Source: Gabonibacter massiliensis (GTDB lineage Bacteria; Bacteroidota; Bacteroidia; Bacteroidales; Marinifilaceae). Taken from it: DNA of 64,000 nt. The notes beneath the pieces are model-generated. The model was given only the letters and a program-made list of their open reading frames with translations. It was not told the DNA's origin and did not search any database. The DNA lies in NCBI GenBank assembly GCA_001487125.1, contig LN913013.1, forward strand, positions 1,116,001 through 1,180,000, given 5' to 3'. How positions within the stretch are numbered: position 1 is the stretch's first letter; the number at the start of each line of letters is the position of its first letter. Positions 47,382-55,295 of this stretch are shown here, in pieces. The translations under genes were made by a program, and so were the position numbers.

Positions 47382-48086
47382 ATGAATACCATCAGAGAAA
47401 ACTATTTAGAAAAAATAAGAGAAGATTTTGAAGTACTCTCCAAAATCGTATTCCTTCAAATGGATTATATCAACCGACTTACGGCAGATAATAAAAATCC
47501 CGAAATACACGCGGAAATAGAACATAACGAAACGATCATCGACGGCATGGAAATAAAAATCAGAGATGAAGTGATTCGTTCTATCGTCCTTTATTCCCCG
47601 AGAGCTACCGATTCCCGAAAGATCATGTCCTACCACGATATGACAGCCTATCTGGAACGAATCGGAGATCTCATTCTCAACATTGCCGATTTTTTAAAAG
47701 AGACCGATCGAAACGGCAAATGTTTCCTGACCCATGAAAAAATAATACGGGAACAACTCGCCATAGTAAAAAAAATGACACAAAATGCTATCTTTGCTTT
47801 CACCTGTGAAGATACCGAACTGGCAAAAGAAGTCATTCAAACGGATGACAGGGTGGATTTCCATCACAAAGAAATCATCCACGGTATTCCGGTTTGCTTT
47901 GTCGGTAAGACGATCAACGAACAGGATATGTTAGATGCTCTTTCCATAAGCGGTATGTCCTATAATATAGAAAGGATAGGAGATAACGCGACGAATATCG
48001 CAGAAGCGGCAATCTATTTAATGGAAGGGAAGAATGCAAAACATTTACATAAAAACGAAGATACTCCGGAACTCCCAATCGAATAA
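47382..48086 (+). CDS. phoU: Phosphate signalling complex protein PhoU
   Basis: PhoU is the negative regulator that links the Pst transporter to the PhoR kinase. The 234 residues form two three-helix bundles with the repeated motif R-x-I-x-S-Y-H-D-M-x-A-Y-L-E-R-I-G-D near residue 85. The second repeat MSYNIERIGDNATNIAEAAIYLMEG lies near the C-terminus. Length is typical. The phoB gene begins 4 bp after its stop. Confidence 0.93.
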   Translation: MNTIRENYLEKIREDFEVLSKIVFLQMDYINRLTADNKNPEIHAEIEHNETIIDGMEIKIRDEVIRSIVLYSPRATDSRKIMSYHDMTAYLERIGDLILNIADFLKETDRNGKCFLTHEKIIREQLAIVKKMTQNAIFAFTCEDTELAKEVIQTDDRVDFHHKEIIHGIPVCFVGKTINEQDMLDALSISGMSYNIERIGDNATNIAEAAIYLMEGKNAKHLHKNEDTPELPIE

Positions 48087-48090
48087 AACT

Positions 48091-48762
48091 ATGGAAAAGA
48101 AACGAATTTTAGTCGTCGACGACGAAGCGGACTTACGAGAAATCCTGCAATTCAACTTGGAAAACGAGGGTTATATGGTCGATACGGCCGAATCAGCGGA
48201 ACAGGCCTTAAAAATATTAACGAAAGAACACGAATTGATCTTGTTAGATGTCATGATGACGGGAATCTCCGGATTTAAAATGGCGGAAAGGCTTCGTAAA
48301 GAACTTCACAACACGACACCTATCATTTTCCTTACAGCCAAGGATACGGAAAATGACATGCTTACCGGGTTCAGTATCGGCGGAGACGATTACATTGCAA
48401 AACCATTTTCCATCAAAGAGGTATGCGCACGGGTAAAAGCCGTTCTGAAGCGAGTGGCCGCTACCCCGGAACAACAGATAGAGATCGGCGAGATTCTTAT
48501 CAACGCGGTGACCAAACAAGTTATTGTCAACAAGCAATCCGTTCCACTTACCAAAAAAGAGTTCGAAATATTGTATATGTTAGCCAAAGCCCCCGGACGA
48601 ATCTTTTCGAGGGAAGCTATCCTCCGTAACGTATGGGCCGATGACGGTTATGTTTTAGAGCGTACGGTAGATGTACACATCACGCGCCTGAGAAAAAAAC
48701 TCGGGGAACAAGGACACTATATCGTGAACCGTTCCGGTTATGGGTATTGTATTGAAATTTAA
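48091..48762 (+). CDS. phoB: Phosphate-response regulator PhoB (OmpR family)
   Basis: A 223-residue response regulator; the ATG at 48091 is chosen because an upstream extension lies in phoU. The receiver domain has acidic residues DDE at 10-12, phosphoacceptor Asp53 (LLDVMM) and Lys near 102 (AKPF). The winged-helix DNA-binding domain carries PLTKKEFEILYMLA, GRIFSREAILRNVW and RTVDVHITRLRKKLG. The genetic context identifies it as PhoB acting on the 11-bp repeats upstream of the porin and pstS. Confidence 0.93.
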   Translation: MEKKRILVVDDEADLREILQFNLENEGYMVDTAESAEQALKILTKEHELILLDVMMTGISGFKMAERLRKELHNTTPIIFLTAKDTENDMLTGFSIGGDDYIAKPFSIKEVCARVKAVLKRVAATPEQQIEIGEILINAVTKQVIVNKQSVPLTKKEFEILYMLAKAPGRIFSREAILRNVWADDGYVLERTVDVHITRLRKKLGEQGHYIVNRSGYGYCIEI

Positions 48763-48782
48763 CTCATTAAAAACATCATTCG

Positions 48783-50543
48783 ATGAAACTCTCTTATAAA
48801 CAAAAATTATTTTTATATTTCTTTGTCGTATTTTCCATCTTCACGATAGGAATTATTTTTTTCCAACAAAAAAGAGAAAAAGCGTATAAAACAGAAAATT
48901 TACGCACGACACTCAACGACTACGCGACGATTCTTGCCCAATATGCCGACACGAAGCAGCTGGTACGGGATCATCGTATCGATTCCATCCAGAATATATT
49001 ACAAATTCTTCCCCATAATCTACGGGTAACCTTGCTTAATCGCACGGGAAAAGTATTATTCGACAATAGCATAGAGCAGGATAAAGAGATCGAAAACCAT
49101 TTGCAACGTCCCGAGATCCAGGCAGCGTTAATACACTCCACGGGAGCTGCCGTTCGCCACTCGACCACCTTGGGCATAGAATACTACTACTATGCAAAAG
49201 CGTATCCTCATTTTTTTATTCGCGTCGCACTACCCTATGATATTGAAGTTCAGAATTTTCTAAAAACAGATAATATTTTTCTGTATTTCATCACGTTACT
49301 GTTTTTCATCGCCCTGATTTCCCTCATTTACCTATCGGACAGATTTGGAAAAGCCATCTCCGGTTTAAAGGATTTCATCGTTTCGGCAGACCATCACAAG
49401 GTGGATTACAACCATATCCATTTCCCCCATACGGAACTCGGAGAGATCGGAAATAAAATCATTCGCAACTACCAATTGCTTGAAGAGAGTAACCGCCAAA
49501 TTAATGTCGAACGGGATAAACTGCTGCGCCATTTCCATTATTCGGATGAAGGGATCGCCATATTCGCTGCTAACGGAGAAAAAATATACGCCAATACCCA
49601 CTTTATTCAATACCTGAACACCTTATTGGACGAACCTACATTCCGCCTCGAAGGGATTCTGGAGCAACCCGATTTCATAAAACTGAACGAATTCTTAAAG
49701 AACAACACGCCTGTCAATCCGAACGCACATACCATACCCGTGTTTCAATGCAAACTTTCCAAAGGAGGAAAACATTTTGCCCTCAAATTACTCTTGTTTA
49801 CGGATAACAGTTACGAGATTACCCTGAACAACATCTCCGACAATGAAAAAAACAGATTACTCAAACAGGAGATGACAAATAATATCGCACACGAACTGAA
49901 AACTCCCGTAAGCAGCATTCGGGGCTATATCGAAACCCTATTGGAACAACCGGACATTACTCCCGACAAACAACATTTCTTCCTGGAGCGAACCTATTCC
50001 CAAGTCGTCAGGCTTTCCGACCTGATCCGGGATATCGCTTTAATCACCAAAACGGAAGAAGCTTCGGAGCTTTTCCAAAAAGAAGAAGTTAACGTATACA
50101 CGACCGTACAAGAGGTTATCGCAGACCTGAACGATGCACTTACCTCCCATAGTATCACCGTACAAAACCATATCAAAGAAGATTTGTTTATCGAAGGAAA
50201 CAAAACCTTGATTTACGCCATATTCCGTAACTTAATGGACAACTCCATCAACTACGCGGGAGATCACATTATCATTGTTATCGATAACTATACAAACGAT
50301 CAGGAATTTTGTTATTTCTCTTATTATGACACAGGACAAGGAGTCGACGAAATGCACTTGCACAGACTCTTCGAACGTTTCTACCGCGTATGCGAAGGAA
50401 GAAGCCGCCAAACGGGAGGATCGGGCTTAGGACTTTCTATCGTAAAGAACGCCGTGTTATTCCATAAAGGAGAAATATCAGCCAAAAACAGAAAAGAAGG
50501 AGGTTTGGAATTCCTCTTCTCCTTACGGAAAAAACTCTTCTGA
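48783..50543 (+). CDS. phoR: Phosphate-sensor histidine kinase PhoR
   Basis: A 586-residue sensor kinase. It has an N-terminal membrane helix (about 9-28), an extracytoplasmic domain, a second membrane helix (about 165-184) and a HAMP-like linker. A PAS-like region around 250-350 contains YSDEGIAIFAANGEKIYANTHFIQYL. The dimerisation box is HELKTPVSSIRGYIE with phosphoacceptor His370, and the ATP-binding boxes are NLMDNSINYAGD, DTGQGVDE and GGSGLGLSIV. The presence of a large periplasmic loop is typical of the Bacteroidetes PhoR. It pairs with phoB 20 bp upstream. Confidence 0.93.
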   Translation: MKLSYKQKLFLYFFVVFSIFTIGIIFFQQKREKAYKTENLRTTLNDYATILAQYADTKQLVRDHRIDSIQNILQILPHNLRVTLLNRTGKVLFDNSIEQDKEIENHLQRPEIQAALIHSTGAAVRHSTTLGIEYYYYAKAYPHFFIRVALPYDIEVQNFLKTDNIFLYFITLLFFIALISLIYLSDRFGKAISGLKDFIVSADHHKVDYNHIHFPHTELGEIGNKIIRNYQLLEESNRQINVERDKLLRHFHYSDEGIAIFAANGEKIYANTHFIQYLNTLLDEPTFRLEGILEQPDFIKLNEFLKNNTPVNPNAHTIPVFQCKLSKGGKHFALKLLLFTDNSYEITLNNISDNEKNRLLKQEMTNNIAHELKTPVSSIRGYIETLLEQPDITPDKQHFFLERTYSQVVRLSDLIRDIALITKTEEASELFQKEEVNVYTTVQEVIADLNDALTSHSITVQNHIKEDLFIEGNKTLIYAIFRNLMDNSINYAGDHIIIVIDNYTNDQEFCYFSYYDTGQGVDEMHLHRLFERFYRVCEGRSRQTGGSGLGLSIVKNAVLFHKGEISAKNRKEGGLEFLFSLRKKLF

Positions 50544-50566
50544 ATCCCACGTATGTGCCTCGAAGC

Positions 50567-50601
50567 AAAAAGGAAGTTTTGATTTTTCAGACTTCCTTTT
50601 T
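50567..50601 (+). terminator. Terminator of the pst-pho operon
   Basis: AAAAAGGAAGT (50567-50577) and ACTTCCTTTTT (50591-50601) form an 11-bp stem ending in a T-tract, about 24 bp after the phoR stop. Confidence 0.82.
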
Positions 50602-50687
50602 ATATTTTAAGATTTACACACGCAACCTTTTATTTCCCCACTCATCTATTAAACAGAAAACAGAATAAACCGACAAGTAAACAGGAT

Positions 50688-51365
50688 ATGAAAATCGAAA
50701 GAATATTACGTCTGACCGTACTATTTATCATTGCCGTTCTCGTCGTTGCTTCTTGTGATGACGATGGGTACAGCCTGAGCAAGTTTTCGATTAGTTATGG
50801 AGTTATCCATAAATCAGCCGAGGATAGCTATACCGTAAAATTGGATAACGGTTCTGTTATATATCCGTCCTACTCCGATGTTCCGACCCAAAATTTACAG
50901 GACAGCACGCGTTTATTGGTTGATTTCACTATTCTTCAGGATGCGATACCCGGCAGCAAATTTGATTATTATGTAAGGATCAATGGAATTGAACGGATTT
51001 TAACAAAAAATATACTTCCCTATTCGGAAGAGATTTTAGATAGCTTAGGAAATGATCCCGTTATCGTGAACGATTATTGGATCGCTCAAGATTTTCTCAC
51101 GATCGAATTTTTTTTCGCCGGAGGGCTTGTGCAACACCTGATCAACTTAACGCAACATCAGGGATTGACGAAAGACGGGAAAGTACTGTTAGAATTTCAT
51201 CACAATGCCAATAACGATCCGGATTGTTATAAACTCAATAGCGCCGTTGCATTTCCCTTAAACAAGATTTTCAACGAGACGGGCGACTCCGTCCAGCTTC
51301 GCGTACGGTATAAAGGTTTTGACGGAGAAGAACATTTCGATATAACCTATCGTCCCCGAAAATAA
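50688..51365 (+). CDS. NigD-like lipoprotein
   Basis: A 225-residue exported lipoprotein of the NigD family (named from a Prevotella bacteriocin region, function otherwise unclear). A membrane signal is followed by a lipobox ending in VVASC (Cys near residue 23) and an acidic CDDDG start of the mature form. The N-terminal OB-like region and C-terminal beta domain (VLLEFHHNANNDPDCYKLNSAVAFPLNKI) are typical of the family. It stands alone between the pho terminator and the tRNAs. Confidence 0.82.
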   Translation: MKIERILRLTVLFIIAVLVVASCDDDGYSLSKFSISYGVIHKSAEDSYTVKLDNGSVIYPSYSDVPTQNLQDSTRLLVDFTILQDAIPGSKFDYYVRINGIERILTKNILPYSEEILDSLGNDPVIVNDYWIAQDFLTIEFFFAGGLVQHLINLTQHQGLTKDGKVLLEFHHNANNDPDCYKLNSAVAFPLNKIFNETGDSVQLRVRYKGFDGEEHFDITYRPRK

Positions 51366-51529
51366 ACTCATAATTGACGAAAAGGTGCATACGCCGTCCG
51401 ACATTCCGGGCGGCTCTTCTATTCTCCTCTACAATAAATAACATGACATCCCGACATTTACAAGACCCGTAAAACCATCCATTCGGAAACATTTCATGAT
51501 CGTCCATTTGTAATTTTTCCTTTTATTCA
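51366..51529. other. Intergenic stretch after the NigD-like gene
   Basis: GCCGTCC (51393-51399) and GGGCGGC (51408-51414) can form a short hairpin followed by TCTTCTATTCTCC, perhaps a weak terminator. No ORF is apparent. The tRNA-Tyr promoter follows. Confidence 0.35.
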
Positions 51530-51560
51530 TTTGGATTATCCGAAAAACTACTTATCTTTG
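51530..51560 (+). promoter_or_regulatory. Consensus promoter for tRNA-Tyr
   Basis: TTTG (51530-51533), a 19-nt spacer and TATCTTTG (51553-51560) are perfect matches to the Bacteroidetes consensus. The predicted start is about 30 nt before the mature tRNA. Confidence 0.82.
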
Positions 51561-51595
51561 TACCCGCTAACGACAAGCAAACGTTCTTTGAACAA

Positions 51596-51677
51596 GGGCA
51601 GTTACCAGAGTGGCCAAATGGGGCTGACTGTAACTCAGCTGGCTTAGCCTTCGGTGGTTCGAATCCATCACTGCCCA
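51596..51677 (+). tRNA. trnY: tRNA-Tyr (GTA anticodon)
   Basis: An 82-nt class II tRNA. The acceptor arms are GGGCAGT/ACTGCCC, the anticodon loop CTGTAAC gives GTA, there is a long variable arm, and the T-loop is TTCGAAT. The discriminator is A and no CCA is encoded. Confidence 0.96.
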
Positions 51678-51679
51678 CG

Positions 51680-51804
51680 AATTTTTAATAGCGGATGCTG
51701 AAAGCATCCGTGATTGAAAAAAGTTTACCGTCAAAAGTCCGCTTTTGGAAGGTTAAATATTTTTCAATCAACAAGAAAAGCATATCTTTTCGGTATTAAA
51801 AATT
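51680..51804 (+). repeat. Cloverleaf-like inverted-repeat element between two tRNA genes
   Basis: A 125-bp nested inverted-repeat block. The outer arms AATTTTTAATA (51680-51690) and TATTAAAAATT (51794-51804) pair perfectly over 11 bp. Within are three hairpins. A: CGGATGCT/AGCATCCG, 51692-51710, GAA loop. B: TGATTGAAAAA/TTTTTCAATCA, 51711-51770, extended by CAAAAG-TCCG-CTTTTG. C: GAAAAG/CTTTTC, 51775-51791. The result is a four-way junction. It is transcribed with tRNA-Tyr if no terminator intervenes. It may be a MITE-like repeat, a processed leader or an unknown RNA. No target-site duplication was seen. Confidence 0.6.
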
Positions 51805-51873
51805 AGTAAGGTCGCCCCCCTCAGGATCGCCGAACGAAGTGAGGCCATCCACACGGGAGAGGAACTTATATTT

Positions 51874-51949
51874 GCGGAAATAGCTCAGTCGATAGAGCAC
51901 TAGCCTTCCAAGCTGGGGGTCGCGGGTTTGAGTCCCGTTTTCCGCTCCA
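51874..51949 (+). tRNA. trnG: tRNA-Gly (TCC anticodon)
   Basis: A 76-nt gene including an encoded 3' CCA (51947-51949). The acceptor arms are GCGGAAA/TTTCCGC, the anticodon loop CTTCCAA gives TCC, and the T-loop is TTTGAGT. The other four tRNA genes in the window lack an encoded CCA, so this one is distinct. Confidence 0.95.
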
Positions 51950-51951
51950 CG

Positions 51952-51981
51952 AAAAAGCACTTACAAAAGTAAGTGCTTTTT
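51952..51981 (+). terminator. Terminator of the tRNA-Tyr/tRNA-Gly unit
   Basis: AAAAAGCACTTAC (51952-51964), loop AAAA, and GTAAGTGCTTTTT (51969-51981) form a perfect 13-bp hairpin ending in T residues, starting 3 bp after the tRNA. Confidence 0.9.
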
Positions 51982-52010
51982 TTATTTTTAATCATTTAGG
52001 ATCTAATCAT

Positions 52011-53276
52011 CTATTTAAAACGTGTCTCTTCCGTCTCCTCCAACGTACGTTTTTCAGAAGTAATCAATCCTCCCTTGTAACGTACTTTCCAGGTATGACC
52101 GCATTGCCGGCATTTGTAATTAAAAGCATATATTTGGTATTGGCGACGGAACCATTGATTGCGATCCACCCTTTCTTCTACAAGGGTATCCCCTTCCCAA
52201 TAACGGGTAGTTACACTGTCGGATTGATGATCGTACTCCCATTTGGTCCCGTCTTTAGTCATTCCGAGAAAACTCAAATCATTGTAAATATTACATTTGG
52301 CACACCTTCTTTGAAGACGGGACTCCGTATGATAAAGGGCAGCAAAAAACAGCAACACACAGATAACAACCAACAAAAAGGCCAGGAATCCGTCGGCAAG
52401 TATCCACAGACATTGTCCCGCTATATACATCAATACCCCCGATCCTATCATCATTGCCCCACTAATGGAAACATTACTTTTGGAACGATCAAATAAATAA
52501 CGCCGAAGAACCCGCACATTCAAATAGTAGAAACCGACAATACAAACAATAATGATAAAACCCAACACGATACCGATAATTATTCTCCGAATATCCCACG
52601 ACGTACCGGCAACGTTTTTCTTAGCAGCAGTAAGTTCCTTGTAATATTTCTTATGATGCTCCCGAATGGTTTTTACCATCTCTTTCGGCACTGTAAATTT
52701 TACGGTCGATCCCACCTCCGTGGGAACCAACGCTTCTTTATCGATCTTTCCCAAAAAAGCGTAAGATATATCCGCGGGCGAAACGCTAAAATAATTGGCA
52801 TAATAATCCGGATAGGCTCGATTCAATCGTATGACATCTCCTTTATAAAAGGTTTGGGAAACAGACAACGGAAGACCTTCATACCAACTGCTATAAACAA
52901 CTTCCACCGTCCCCACGACAGAATCGAGTACAACTTCATAATTACGCACTCCCTCCAAATAGGTTCCCAGGACAGATACGGGAATAAAGCCTCCAGGGGA
53001 ACCACTTCTTTTAGGTACAATAAGCCATTTACTATCGTAAGAAAGCCTTAGATCAATCACACGACCTTTACCCACGATATACGTTACAACACGAGAGCCG
53101 ATTTTTTTATCTTCATAAACGGGGACACTATCCTGTTGAGCATACCAGACTCTCTTTTTATACCATGTTTGGGCCTCTAGCTCGCTGACGGACAAAAACA
53201 CAGTAACCGACAGCAACATAACACGCCCCACGAATAATCTAAAATCTCTACTCCTTTTCCTTGAAAAAACACTCAT
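52011..53276 (-). CDS. Unknown exported membrane protein with two Cys-X2-Cys pairs
   Basis: I do not recognise the family. The start is placed at the ATG at 53276, about 20 nt past a promoter. An ATG four codons earlier (53288) is possible. The 421 residues show a signal peptide (cleavage near ELEAQ) and an SH3-like beta region (about 30-130). Three hydrophobic helices follow the middle: about 230-255 (RRIIIGIVLGFIIIVCIVGFYYL), then MMIGSGVLMYIAG and FLAFLLVVICVLLFFAALY. Two pairs, CAKC and CRQCGH, could form a zinc-ribbon on the cytoplasmic side. It is monocistronic. Possibly an envelope sensor; that is inference only. Confidence 0.65.
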   Translation of the reverse strand: MSVFSRKRSRDFRLFVGRVMLLSVTVFLSVSELEAQTWYKKRVWYAQQDSVPVYEDKKIGSRVVTYIVGKGRVIDLRLSYDSKWLIVPKRSGSPGGFIPVSVLGTYLEGVRNYEVVLDSVVGTVEVVYSSWYEGLPLSVSQTFYKGDVIRLNRAYPDYYANYFSVSPADISYAFLGKIDKEALVPTEVGSTVKFTVPKEMVKTIREHHKKYYKELTAAKKNVAGTSWDIRRIIIGIVLGFIIIVCIVGFYYLNVRVLRRYLFDRSKSNVSISGAMMIGSGVLMYIAGQCLWILADGFLAFLLVVICVLLFFAALYHTESRLQRRCAKCNIYNDLSFLGMTKDGTKWEYDHQSDSVTTRYWEGDTLVEERVDRNQWFRRQYQIYAFNYKCRQCGHTWKVRYKGGLITSEKRTLEETEETRFK

Positions 53277-53302
53277 ATTAACTTCCATTGACAAACATGC
53301 AT

Positions 53303-53331
53303 CAAAGTTAAAAATTATATCCGAATTTCAA
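53303..53331 (-). promoter_or_regulatory. Promoter for the unknown membrane protein gene
   Basis: TAACTTTG (53303-53310) on the minus strand with a TTG 18 nt upstream (53329-53331). It supports starting the protein at 53276 or 53288 rather than earlier. Confidence 0.6.
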
Positions 53332-53603
53332 TACATTCAAATGGAAATACCAATTATCACCTCCTATAGAGTCAACAAATCCTGAAAATATATGCAATTA
53401 AGCATTACATTATATACAACTTATATATCTATAAAAATAATAGAAAAATCGCCTGTACATTTGAAGGAACACTCTCTTTTTTGCAAATGATTTGCAAAAA
53501 ATCGCCCTAAAATCAATAAAAACGCGTAAAAAAAAGGGAATAAACCATCGTTTTTCAATAAAAAAAGCAGCCACATTTACATGCAACTGCCTGTTTTTCA
53601 ACT
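53332..53603. other. AT-rich gap between membrane protein gene and island
   Basis: Short open frames exist but none has support. On the minus strand GCAG-N14-CTGC-type pairing next to AAAAAAA (53560-53595) could be the original terminator downstream of tRNA-Pro before island insertion. Confidence 0.35.
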
Positions 53604-53657
53604 GTCGGGGTGACAGGATTCGAACCTGCGACCCTCTGCTCCCAAAGCAGATGCGCT
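53604..53657 (-). repeat. Distal attachment repeat: 3' fragment of tRNA-Pro
   Basis: These 54 bp are identical to 60442-60495, covering the tRNA-Pro anticodon arm to the 3' end plus one base beyond. The rest of the tRNA is missing (the sequence changes to TAATTTTTTTACT). This is the remote att copy left when an element integrated into the tRNA 3' end. Confidence 0.9.
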
Positions 53658-54044
53658 TAATTTTTTTACTTGCATCCTCAATGTAGCAGTAAAAACTGAT
53701 TAACAGTTACATATAAACTTATTCTGTTTCTTTATTCCTTTACTCTTTTATCGTGGTTTAACGCTGAGTTTACTTATCACGTAAATCAAGAAGGATTAAT
53801 ACTATTAATGAACTCACTCTTATTTAAACTCAAATATAAGCAACATATAGCTTATATACAAGTAATTTACCACTAAATTATGGTGGTTGGGATATGATTT
53901 TTATACACATACTTCCTGTTATTAATTGGTTATACATTAAATTCCAACTTAATTCATATCTCTAATTGAAATACGTAAGTCGGTGAATAATATTTCTGTT
54001 GGGTATATATAACTAAATCAGCTACAATTTTCCACCAAATAAAA
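53658..54044. other. AT-rich non-coding left part of the island
   Basis: No ORF of useful length on either strand. A small inverted repeat ACCAC/GTGGT lies at 53869-53887. Nothing else is recognised. Confidence 0.4.
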
Positions 54045-54072
54045 AAGGCAATAGAGGTGAATCCATTGCCTT
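54045..54072 (-). terminator. Terminator after the HEPN pseudogene
   Basis: AAGGCAAT (54045-54052) and ATTGCCTT (54065-54072) form an 8-bp stem followed on the minus strand by TTTTTTATT. It lies 27 bp beyond the frame-restored stop codon. Confidence 0.7.
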
Positions 54073-54098
54073 AATACTATTTCTGTATTTAATGTTAC

Positions 54099-54439
54099 TT
54101 ATTCCCGTAGTAATTGTTCCACTTCAATCTTCAAAAGGGGTAAATGGTTGACAACAATGCTCCAAAGAATATCTACTGAAAGACTATCGTAACCATGTAT
54201 TATATATAGTTACGAGCGTCCACAATCTTACGAGCGTTGGTGATCGCAATATCTTTGTTCTCTTTTAAAATTCTATTCATCGCCTCGCCTATAATTTCGA
54301 TACACCTCTCTATCGCTCTTTGCAAACGAATATCTCGACAAAATTCTTCAAACAACTTCGGTTGCCCGTCAAAGAACGTTTCAATATCATCAATCGCATT
54401 AAGTATATCTTGCAAGTGCTTCTTGGTAAAGTTATCCAT
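54099..54439 (-). pseudogene. HEPN-domain toxin (HepT/DUF86), frameshifted in its RX4HXY motif
   Basis: The N-terminal 79 residues read as a HEPN/DUF86 protein (DNFTKKHLQDILNAIDDIETFF ... IEIIGEAMNRILKEN ... KIVDARNYI) and then hit TAA at 54200. In the frame two bases away the family C-terminus continues: IHGYDSLSVDILWSIVVNHLPLLKIEVEQLLRE, stop at 54099. The joint lies in a (TA)4 tract at 54201-54208; three TA units would restore RNYIIHGY, the RX4HXY motif that is catalytic and is modified by the MNT partner. HEPN toxins of this class are RNases. As written it is inactive; slippage could switch it on. Confidence 0.8.
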
Positions 54440-54731
54440 ATATTAACGCTTTGGTTTGCTCTATGTTTTCTCTCAAGTAATGGTTACGAATGGCGTGTTC
54501 TTCCAGTAAATCGACTTCTCTCCCCAGAACATCTTCCAAAGCATATTTCAGATCAAAGAAATTGCTAAAGTAATCTGTTACTTGTGCTTTGTCAAAATTA
54601 ACGATAAAATCAACATCGCTCTCCTTGTTGAATCGGTTGGTAAGAATAGAACCGAAGACAAATAATTTATTCACCTTATATTTTTTACACAAGGCAATTA
54701 TTCTATCAATATTTAATTCTATTAAATTCAT
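54432..54731 (-). CDS. MNT nucleotidyltransferase antitoxin, MntA-like
   Basis: A 99-residue minimal nucleotidyltransferase. The catalytic pattern is GS at 27-28 with SDVD at 38-41 (FVFGSILTNRF ... SDVDFIVNF) and a third acidic residue, DLL, near 75. The gene overlaps the HEPN pseudogene by 8 nt, the classic MNT-HEPN toxin-antitoxin arrangement in which MNT AMPylates the HEPN tyrosine. Its own reading frame is intact although the toxin is broken. Confidence 0.85.
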   Translation of the reverse strand: MNLIELNIDRIIALCKKYKVNKLFVFGSILTNRFNKESDVDFIVNFDKAQVTDYFSNFFDLKYALEDVLGREVDLLEEHAIRNHYLRENIEQTKALIYG

Positions 54732-54773
54732 ATAATTATTCTCTTTTATTATAAGGGATAGCGGTTAATATCT

Positions 54774-55070
54774 TTAGGCTTCTCTCTCATAGATCAATAT
54801 TTTATCCTGTTCTGCCGATTCTTTGGCGAAATCTTTCAACTGTCCCTCTTCCACCAAATCAATTTTCTTGTGCAAAAGAGATTGTAAAGCGTTCACGATA
54901 CCGATATACTTGAAAAGAGTAACATTCGCATTTTTATCAAAGCGTACAAGTATATCAATATCACTCTCCCTTGATTCTTCTCCACGAGAATAAGAACCAA
55001 ACACCCATGCTTTCTCAACTGGTTGTAGCGTGAAGAACTCTCTTAGTTTATTGATAATAGCTTGCTTCAT
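54774..55070 (-). CDS. Second MNT nucleotidyltransferase without a HEPN partner
   Basis: The ATG at 55070 gives 98 residues (an upstream extension in the same frame precedes the promoter and is rejected). It shows GS at 25-26 and Asp37/Asp39 (VFGSYSRGEESRESDIDILVRF). It differs strongly from the neighbouring MNT gene, so it is not a recent duplicate. It lies 42 bp upstream of that gene on the same strand and no HEPN gene follows it directly. Both MNT genes may share one promoter. Confidence 0.82.
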   Translation of the reverse strand: MKQAIINKLREFFTLQPVEKAWVFGSYSRGEESRESDIDILVRFDKNANVTLFKYIGIVNALQSLLHKKIDLVEEGQLKDFAKESAEQDKILIYEREA

Positions 55071-55084
55071 ATTCGCTCTTTTTG

Positions 55085-55092
55085 CAAAAATA
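55085..55092 (-). promoter_or_regulatory. Promoter -7 element for the MNT/HEPN operon
   Basis: TATTTTTG on the minus strand matches TAnnTTTG, about 15 nt before the ATG at 55070. The -33 region is GGTTTT, so only half a match. Confidence 0.5.
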
Positions 55093-55115
55093 GTGAATGT
55101 TGAGGAGAAAACCAT

Positions 55116-55245
55116 AATGTTACGAGCAACTAATGGTTAAATATTTGAGTCGGTGATTTTTCCTCAGAACTGGCATATAAAACTTAATACTTTATAATTC
55201 CTCACCTATTAAAATATTACACATCAAACTCACATAGAATAAAAA
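55116..55245. other. AT-rich spacer between MNT operon and ADP-ribosylglycohydrolase gene
   Basis: No ORF. The word AGTCGGTGA with AT-rich flanks (near 55149) recurs near 53970 on the far side of the HEPN gene. Nothing else was recognised. Confidence 0.3.
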
Positions 55246-55273
55246 AGGGCTTGCCTCTCTCCAAGCAAACCCT
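55246..55273 (-). terminator. Terminator after the ADP-ribosylglycohydrolase gene
   Basis: AGGGCTTGC (55246-55254) and GCAAACCCT (55265-55273) form a stem with one mismatch, followed on the minus strand by TTTTTTATT. It lies 22 bp after the stop codon. Confidence 0.7.
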
Positions 55274-55295
55274 ATATATAGTTGTATTGAAACTT

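Noticed and set aside
51868-51875. TATATTTG as promoter of tRNA-Gly
   Set aside because: It overlaps the tRNA 5' end, so transcription would begin inside the tRNA.
53410-53601. 63-codon minus-strand ORF near the island edge
   Set aside because: AT-rich, Phe/Arg-biased and overlaps the likely old terminator; no family resemblance.
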